This document shows positions 59,295 through 64,000 of a stretch of DNA of 64,000 nt, piece by piece. The translations under genes and the position numbers were made by a program. Source of the stretch: AP-15 sp963797115 (lineage in GTDB: Bacteria > Pseudomonadota > Alphaproteobacteria > ATCC43930 > CGMCC-115725); contig CAWCOH010000001.1 of NCBI GenBank assembly GCA_963797115.1, positions 3,472,001 through 3,536,000 of the forward strand, read 5' to 3'. The notes under the pieces were generated by a model. That model was not told where the DNA came from and searched no databases. It saw only the letters and a list, made by a program, of their open reading frames with translations. Within the stretch, counting starts at the first letter, position 1. Every line of letters starts with the position of its first letter.

Positions 59295-61097
59295 TCAGCC
59301 CTCACCCATCTTGAGGGCGGCGATGAAGGCGGATTGCGGAATCTCGACCTTGCCGAACTGCCGCATCCGCTTCTTGCCCTCCTTTTGCTTTTCGAGGAGC
59401 TTGCGTTTGCGGGTCACGTCGCCGCCATAGCATTTGGCGAGCACGTCCTTGCGCAAGGCCTTAACGGTCTCGCGTGCGATGATGCGCCCGCCGATCGCCG
59501 CCTGGATCGCTACCTGAAACAGCTGGCGCGGGATCAGATCCTTCAATCGCTCGCACAAGGCACGGCCGCGCCGCTCGGCCTGCTGGCGATGCACGATGAT
59601 CGACAGCGCGTCGACCGGCTCGCCGTTGACCAGGATGTTCGTCAGCACGAGGTCGCCCTCGCTGTAGCCGTCGAGCTGGTAGTCGAAGCTGGCGTAGCCG
59701 CGGCTGACCGATTTGAGCCGGTCGTAGAAATCGAACACGACCTCGTTCAGCGGCAGGCGATAGACCAGCATTGCGCGGCTGCCGGCATAAGTTAGGTCCG
59801 CCTGTACGCCGCGGCGCTCTTCGCACAAGGCCAGTATCGGCCCGAGATACGCGTCGGGGACGAGGATAGTGGCCTTGATCCACGGCTCCTCGATATGGTC
59901 GATGCGCACCGGGTCGGGCATGTCGGCTGGGTTGTGCAGGGTGCGCACCGTGCCGTTCGTCAAATGCACGCGATAGACCACCGATGGTGCGGTCGCCAAC
60001 AGGTCGAGGTCGAACTCGCGCGCCAGGCGCTCCTGGATGATTTCGAGGTGCAATAGCCCCAAGAACCCGCAGCGGAAGCCGAAACCGAGCGCCACCGAGG
60101 TCTCGGGCTCGTATTCGAAGCTCGCATCATTGAGCCGGAGCTTGGCGAGGCTGTCGCGCAATCGCTCGTAATCGGCGGCATCGGTCGGGAAGAGGCCGCA
60201 GAAGACGACCGGCTGCACCGGCTTGAAGCCTGGCAGGGGTGCTGCCGCGGGCCGGCGGTCCTCTGTGATCGTATCGCCGACGCGGCAATCGGCGACCGTT
60301 TTGATGCCGGCGGTGATGAACCCCACCTCGCCCGGCCCCAGCGCCTCGACCGCCACGCCCTTCGGCGTAAACACGCCGACCCGCTCGATCGGATGCACTG
60401 CACCGGTCGCCATCAGGCGGATCTTCTGCCCCGGTAACAGAACGCCGTCCTTGACCCGGACCAGGATCACGACGCCGAGATAGGGGTCGTACCAGCTGTC
60501 GACGAGAAGCGCCTTGAGCGGCGCCTCGGCATCGCCCCCAGGCGGCGGCAGGCGCGTCACCAGGGCCTCCAGCACCTGGTCGATGTTGAGGCCGGTCTTG
60601 GCCGAGATCAGCAGCGCATCCGCAGCGTCGAGCCCGATCACGTCCTCGATCTGCTCCTTGACCCGGTCGGGCTCGGCCGCCGGAAGATCGATCTTGTTCA
60701 GCACCGGCACAACCTCGTGCCCGGCCTCGATCGCCTGGTAGACGTTGGCCAGGGTCTGAGCCTCGACCCCTTGGCTCGCATCGACGACGAGCAGCGAGCC
60801 CTCACAAGCCGCAAGCGACCGGCTGACTTCATAGGAGAAATCGACGTGACCCGGCGTGTCCATCAGGTTGAGGACATAGGTCTCGCCGTCATGGGCTCGG
60901 TATTCGAGACGCACGGTCTGCGCCTTGATCGTGATGCCGCGCTCGCGCTCCAATTCCATGTTGTCGAGGACCTGCTCGCGCATCTCGCGCGCCTCGAGCC
61001 CGCCGCACGCCTGGATCAGCCGATCGGCCAAGGTCGACTTGCCGTGATCGATATGCGCAATGATCGCGAAATTGCGGATGAAGCGGAGCGGAATCAT
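59295..61097 (-). CDS. lepA: Elongation factor 4 (LepA)
   Basis: 600 residues from ATG 61097 (MIPLRFIRNFAIIAHIDHGKST), the usual family length; the 18-residue extension to 61151 is rejected. GTPase motifs G1 AHIDHGKST, G3 DTPGHVDF and G4 NKIDLPAA are present, then the EF-G-like domains and the LepA C-terminal domain with RKLLEKQKEGKKRMRQFG. It acts on the ribosome, in back-translocation or initiation/biogenesis. It lies about 100 bases after infC on the same strand, though lepB usually follows it elsewhere. Confidence 0.97.
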   Translation of the reverse strand: MIPLRFIRNFAIIAHIDHGKSTLADRLIQACGGLEAREMREQVLDNMELERERGITIKAQTVRLEYRAHDGETYVLNLMDTPGHVDFSYEVSRSLAACEGSLLVVDASQGVEAQTLANVYQAIEAGHEVVPVLNKIDLPAAEPDRVKEQIEDVIGLDAADALLISAKTGLNIDQVLEALVTRLPPPGGDAEAPLKALLVDSWYDPYLGVVILVRVKDGVLLPGQKIRLMATGAVHPIERVGVFTPKGVAVEALGPGEVGFITAGIKTVADCRVGDTITEDRRPAAAPLPGFKPVQPVVFCGLFPTDAADYERLRDSLAKLRLNDASFEYEPETSVALGFGFRCGFLGLLHLEIIQERLAREFDLDLLATAPSVVYRVHLTNGTVRTLHNPADMPDPVRIDHIEEPWIKATILVPDAYLGPILALCEERRGVQADLTYAGSRAMLVYRLPLNEVVFDFYDRLKSVSRGYASFDYQLDGYSEGDLVLTNILVNGEPVDALSIIVHRQQAERRGRALCERLKDLIPRQLFQVAIQAAIGGRIIARETVKALRKDVLAKCYGGDVTRKRKLLEKQKEGKKRMRQFGKVEIPQSAFIAALKMGEG

Positions 61098-61196
61098 GCC
61101 AGCCGGAACATAGGGTCCCCGCCCCACGGGATCAACGCGGCCGAGGCTCACTGATGCGGCGGCTCAGTCAGACGATGGCCGGATCAGTGCAAAATA

Positions 61197-61733
61197 TTAC
61201 TTCGGCGATATGACCATCGTCATTTGCCGGCCTTCCATCCGGGGCATCTGCTCGACCTTGGCGAGCTCCTGAAGGTCGTCCCTGACCCGCACCAAGACAT
61301 CCATTCCGAGCTCCTGATGCGCCAGCTCGCGCCCGCGGAACCGCATGGTCACCTTGACCTTGTCGCCCTCCTCGATGAATTTGACCATGCTGCGCATCTT
61401 TACATCGTAATCGTGATCGTCGATGCTGGGGCGCAGTTTGATTTCTTTGACCTCGATGATTTTTTGCTTCTTGCGGGCCTCGTTCTTCTTCTTTTGCTCT
61501 TCGTATTTATATTTGCCGAAATCGAGGATCTTGCAGACCGGCGGGTCGGCGTTCGGCGCTATCTCGACCAGATCGAGACCGGCGTCGGAGGCCATGGTGA
61601 GCGCTTCGTTGCGCCCGACGACCCCCACCATGTTGCCGCGCTCGTCGACCAGGCGCACGCGTATGACGCCGATCTCATCGTTGATCCGGGGCCCCTCACG
61701 GGTGGGGGTAACGTTAAAGGGTGGTCTAGCTAT
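61197..61733 (-). CDS. infC: Translation initiation factor IF-3 (AUA start)
   Basis: 178 residues if started at ATA 61733, the length normal for IF-3. The region RPPFNVTPTREGPRINDEIG, in frame upstream of the first GTG (61658), is the conserved N-terminus. An in-frame TAA sits immediately before the ATA, and GGAGAG lies five bases upstream, so no AUG/GUG/UUG start fits. infC is known for AUU/AUC-type starts that allow IF-3 to repress itself; AUA is in the same class. The ATA overlaps the thrS stop (ATAG). KKKNEARKKQKIIEVKEIKL is the linker. No rpmI-rplT follows. Confidence 0.9.
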   Translation of the reverse strand: MARPPFNVTPTREGPRINDEIGVIRVRLVDERGNMVGVVGRNEALTMASDAGLDLVEIAPNADPPVCKILDFGKYKYEEQKKKNEARKKQKIIEVKEIKLRPSIDDHDYDVKMRSMVKFIEEGDKVKVTMRFRGRELAHQELGMDVLVRVRDDLQELAKVEQMPRMEGRQMTMVISPK

Positions 61734-63778
61734 TTACACTCTCCTCTATCTGGTTGAACCATTCCGGCCGCGACGGGGTTGGGCCGAAAGGAAGAAGACG
61801 GCACCGCCGCTTCCTCCTTCAATCTAGCAATGGCCTCGCTGAGCGCAAGGACTTCCTGCTCCTTGCCCCCGAGCCGCCGCAACGCGACCGATCGATCAAC
61901 CGCTTCGCGTCGCCCGACGACCAGTATAACAGGTATCTTGGCTAGGCTGTGCTCGCGAACCTTATAGCCGATCTTCTCGTTAGTGGCGTCGACAACGACC
62001 CTCAATCCGGCAGCGACGCATTCCCGAGACACGTGCGCGGCATAATCTGCCGCCTCTTCGGTAATCGTAACGACGGCGATCTGCACTGGCGCGAGCCACA
62101 GCGGGAAACGGCCGGCATAGTGCTCGATTAGGATGCCGATAAAGCGCTCCATCGAACCGAGGATTGCGCGGTGCAGCATAACAGGCGCGTGGCGCCCGCC
62201 ATCCTCTCCAACATAGCTGGCTCCGAGCCTCTCGGGCATCATAAAGTCGAGCTGCAACGTACCGCATTGCCAGTCACGGCCAAGTGCGTCGCGCAACACG
62301 AATTCGAGTTTCGGCCCGTAAAAGGCTCCTTCCCCTGGGTTGAATGTGAAGGAAAGGCCAGCGTCTCGAATTGCTTCCTCGAGATCTTGCTCAGCGAGAT
62401 CCCAGTACACTTCGCCGCCGATGCGTTGCGCCGGACGTGTCGCGAGCTTGACTACGACATCGTCGAAGCCGAAATCGTGATAGACGGAAAGCAACAGCTT
62501 GCAGAAGGCGACCGCCTCCGACTTGACTTGACTCTCAGCCCTGGCGCCGGGATCAGGTCTCATGCAGAAAATATGAGCGTCGTCTTGGGTGAAAGCGCGC
62601 ACTCGCATGATACCATGCAGCGCACCCGACGGCTCGTTGCGGTGACAGCTGCCAAACTCGGCGAGCCGCAATGGCAATTCCCGATAGCTGCGCAGCCGGT
62701 TGCGGAAGATCAGCACATGACCAGGGCAGTTCATCGGCTTGACTGCGAGCACGCGCTCGTCGCGGCTTTCGGCGATGAACATGTTCTCGCGAAAATTATC
62801 CCAATGGCCCGACGCTTCCCATAGGCTGCGGTCGAGCAACTGCGGGGCTCTTACTTCCTGGTAATCAGCGGCGTCGAGACGCATTCGAATGTAGTTCTCG
62901 ATAATCCGAAAGAGCGTCCAGCCTTTCGGATGCCAGAAGACGCTGCCGACCGCCTCCTCCTGCATGTGGAAGAGGTCGAGCTCTCGGCCGAGCCGGCGAT
63001 GGTCGCGGCGCTCGGCTTCTTCGAGCCGGAAGAGGTACTGGTCGAGATCCTCCTGATTGGCCCAGGCGGTGCCATGAATGCGTTGCAGCTGAGCGTTTCT
63101 GGCATCCCCGCGCCAATAGGCGCCCGCCACACTCATCAGCTTGAACGCTTGGCCGAGATAGCCGGTCGACGGGAGATGCGGCCCGACGCAGAGATCGACG
63201 AAATCGCCTTGCCGATACAGGCTGATCTCCTCTCCCTCCGGGATTTCGCCAATGTATTCGGCCTTATAGATTTCGCCGATATTGCGAAAAAAGGCGACCG
63301 CGGCATCGCGGTCCCAGACCTCCCGTGTAATCGTCTCGTCGCGGCGGACGATCTCGCGCATCCGCGTCTCGATCTTCGCGAGGTCTTCTGGCGTGAACGG
63401 CTCGGCACGGGCGAAGTCGTAATAGAATCCGGTGTCCGTTGCCGGGCCGAACGTGACCTGGGTATCGGGATAAAGTTCCTTGACCGCCTCGGCCATGACA
63501 TGGGCGGCGTCGTGACGGAGGATCTCGAGCCCCCCGGGGGTGTCCCGCGTTACGATGGCAACCGAGGCGTCGCGATCGATGACTGAGGCGAGGTCGCGCG
63601 GCCGGCCGTCGACCCGAATGGCGATCGCTGCCTTGGCAAGCCCCGGCCCGATCGCGGCCGCGATACCGGCACCGGTGACCGGCCCATCAATTTCACGGCG
63701 TTCGCCGTCGGGCAGAGTGACGACGAGCGCCGCCGGACCGCGTTCTTTCGGCGCGCGAATAATGCGTTCTTCGCTCAT
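61730..63778 (-). CDS. thrS: Threonine-tRNA ligase
   Basis: 682 residues. N-terminal TGS-like domain (ALVVTLPDGERREIDGPV), then the editing domain with HDAAHVMAEAVKELYPDTQVTFGPATDTGFYYDF, then class II catalytic core: zinc-cysteine in VKPMNCPGHVLIF, motif 2 FGSCHRNEPSGALHGIMRVR and motif 3 ending PVMLHRAILGSMERFIGIL. The anticodon domain follows (RLGASYVGEDGG, ATNEKIGYKVREHSL). It charges tRNA-Thr and edits mischarged Ser. The tail after residue 660 is Pro/Ser-rich. Operon with infC by a four-base overlap. Confidence 0.98.
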   Translation of the reverse strand: MSEERIIRAPKERGPAALVVTLPDGERREIDGPVTGAGIAAAIGPGLAKAAIAIRVDGRPRDLASVIDRDASVAIVTRDTPGGLEILRHDAAHVMAEAVKELYPDTQVTFGPATDTGFYYDFARAEPFTPEDLAKIETRMREIVRRDETITREVWDRDAAVAFFRNIGEIYKAEYIGEIPEGEEISLYRQGDFVDLCVGPHLPSTGYLGQAFKLMSVAGAYWRGDARNAQLQRIHGTAWANQEDLDQYLFRLEEAERRDHRRLGRELDLFHMQEEAVGSVFWHPKGWTLFRIIENYIRMRLDAADYQEVRAPQLLDRSLWEASGHWDNFRENMFIAESRDERVLAVKPMNCPGHVLIFRNRLRSYRELPLRLAEFGSCHRNEPSGALHGIMRVRAFTQDDAHIFCMRPDPGARAESQVKSEAVAFCKLLLSVYHDFGFDDVVVKLATRPAQRIGGEVYWDLAEQDLEEAIRDAGLSFTFNPGEGAFYGPKLEFVLRDALGRDWQCGTLQLDFMMPERLGASYVGEDGGRHAPVMLHRAILGSMERFIGILIEHYAGRFPLWLAPVQIAVVTITEEAADYAAHVSRECVAAGLRVVVDATNEKIGYKVREHSLAKIPVILVVGRREAVDRSVALRRLGGKEQEVLALSEAIARLKEEAAVPSSSFRPNPVAAGMVQPDRGECK
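61731..61744 (-). promoter_or_regulatory. Ribosome site and non-canonical AUA start of infC
   Basis: GGAGAG (61744-61739), five bases of spacer, then ATA (61733-61731). The thrS stop TAG (61732-61730) overlaps the ATA. This decides the infC start and suggests thrS-infC translational coupling and IF-3 autocontrol. Confidence 0.75.
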
Positions 63779-63844
63779 CTTCGATACATAATGACTGACG
63801 TCCTCGCGGCGAAGGGCTGATTGCCGATCTGGAGTATCGAAGTT

Positions 63845-64000
63845 ATGTCGAGGCTCCTTCTTGGCCTGCCCCCAGCGAAGCGAACCCTGTCCCGAGATAC
63901 GGTCCGTGCAGTCTCTCTCGGTTTGAGACTGGCCGGCGCTGGCGTGCTGGCCTGCCTTCGAACAGAGCCCGCCAGCGCCGAGCGGCCGTCCCTTGCCGTC
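63845..64000 (+). CDS. Possible exported protein, N-terminal part (cut by window edge)
   Basis: ATG 63845 opens a frame running to the window end (52 codons). An arginine-rich n-region (MSRLLLGLPPAKRTLSRDTV) is followed by a hydrophobic stretch (VSLGLRLAGAGVLACL) and a possible signal-peptidase site ASA-E. GGAG lies 11 bases upstream. Divergent from thrS. Too little sequence to name a family. Confidence 0.4.
   Translation, partial: MSRLLLGLPPAKRTLSRDTVRAVSLGLRLAGAGVLACLRTEPASAERPSLAV

Overview
The window looks like a high-GC alphaproteobacterial chromosome. Four things point there: a split b/b' ATP synthase F0 operon (atpI-atpB-atpE-atpF'-atpF), a PleD-like diguanylate cyclase, NHEJ genes (ligD and ku), and many CoA-transferase, LLM-flavoprotein and amidohydrolase genes. 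A Rhodospirillales-like or Rhizobiales-like soil bacterium is the best guess; there is no 16S rRNA here to decide. I saw no tRNA, rRNA, CRISPR array, intact insertion sequence or prophage.

Layout. 0-4.4 kb: the left edge cuts gltA (citrate synthase). A divergent HTH-citrate-synthase fusion follows, then a decayed small gene, a hypothetical gene and a REC-GGEEF cyclase. 4.4-12.4 kb: a catabolic block with a split thiamine-diphosphate enzyme, class III CoA-transferase, crotonase, polysaccharide-deacetylase-like protein, RidA, a lipoprotein, a threonine-synthase-like PLP enzyme and a frameshifted amidohydrolase. 12.9-22 kb: an Flp pilin too short for routine ORF calling, then a surface-glycan cluster. 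That cluster has three GT87-type membrane glycosyltransferases, a flippase-like protein, a DegT aminotransferase, a Gfo/Idh dehydrogenase, a DPM1-like GT2 and a hexapeptide acetyltransferase; together they look like synthesis and lipid-linked transfer of an acetylated amino sugar. 22.6-29.1 kb: GH15 glycosidase, esterase, LLM oxidoreductase, hydrolase and an M20 amidohydrolase.

29.2-34.3 kb is a decayed accessory patch. It holds three toxin-antitoxin modules, a duplicated scrap of the M20 gene, a twice-broken GST and a frameshifted adenylate cyclase. A fourth module (DarTG) lies at 47.5-49.2 kb. In three of the four modules the toxin reading frame is broken while the antitoxin is intact. 34.4-43.5 kb: panE-like gene, F0 operon, an LplT-PlsC-acyl-ligase fusion, and a PspA-like/YiaAB pair divergent from a TetR regulator with two palindromic operators. 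43.5-50.9 kb: broken TauD gene, serine hydrolase, LLM enzyme, small exported protein, DarTG, carboxymuconolactone-decarboxylase-like protein and a truncated oxidoreductase. 51-54.7 kb: ligD and ku. 54.9-64 kb: hypotheticals, a response-regulator remnant, thiC with a TPP riboswitch and a Nudix gene, lepA, infC (apparently starting at AUA) and thrS.

Intergenic palindromic repeats of several families occur through the window. One sits inside the variable stem of the TPP riboswitch and another inside the F0 operon. Single-base frameshifts are unusually common. They may be real decay or consensus errors, and every pseudogene call here depends on that question.
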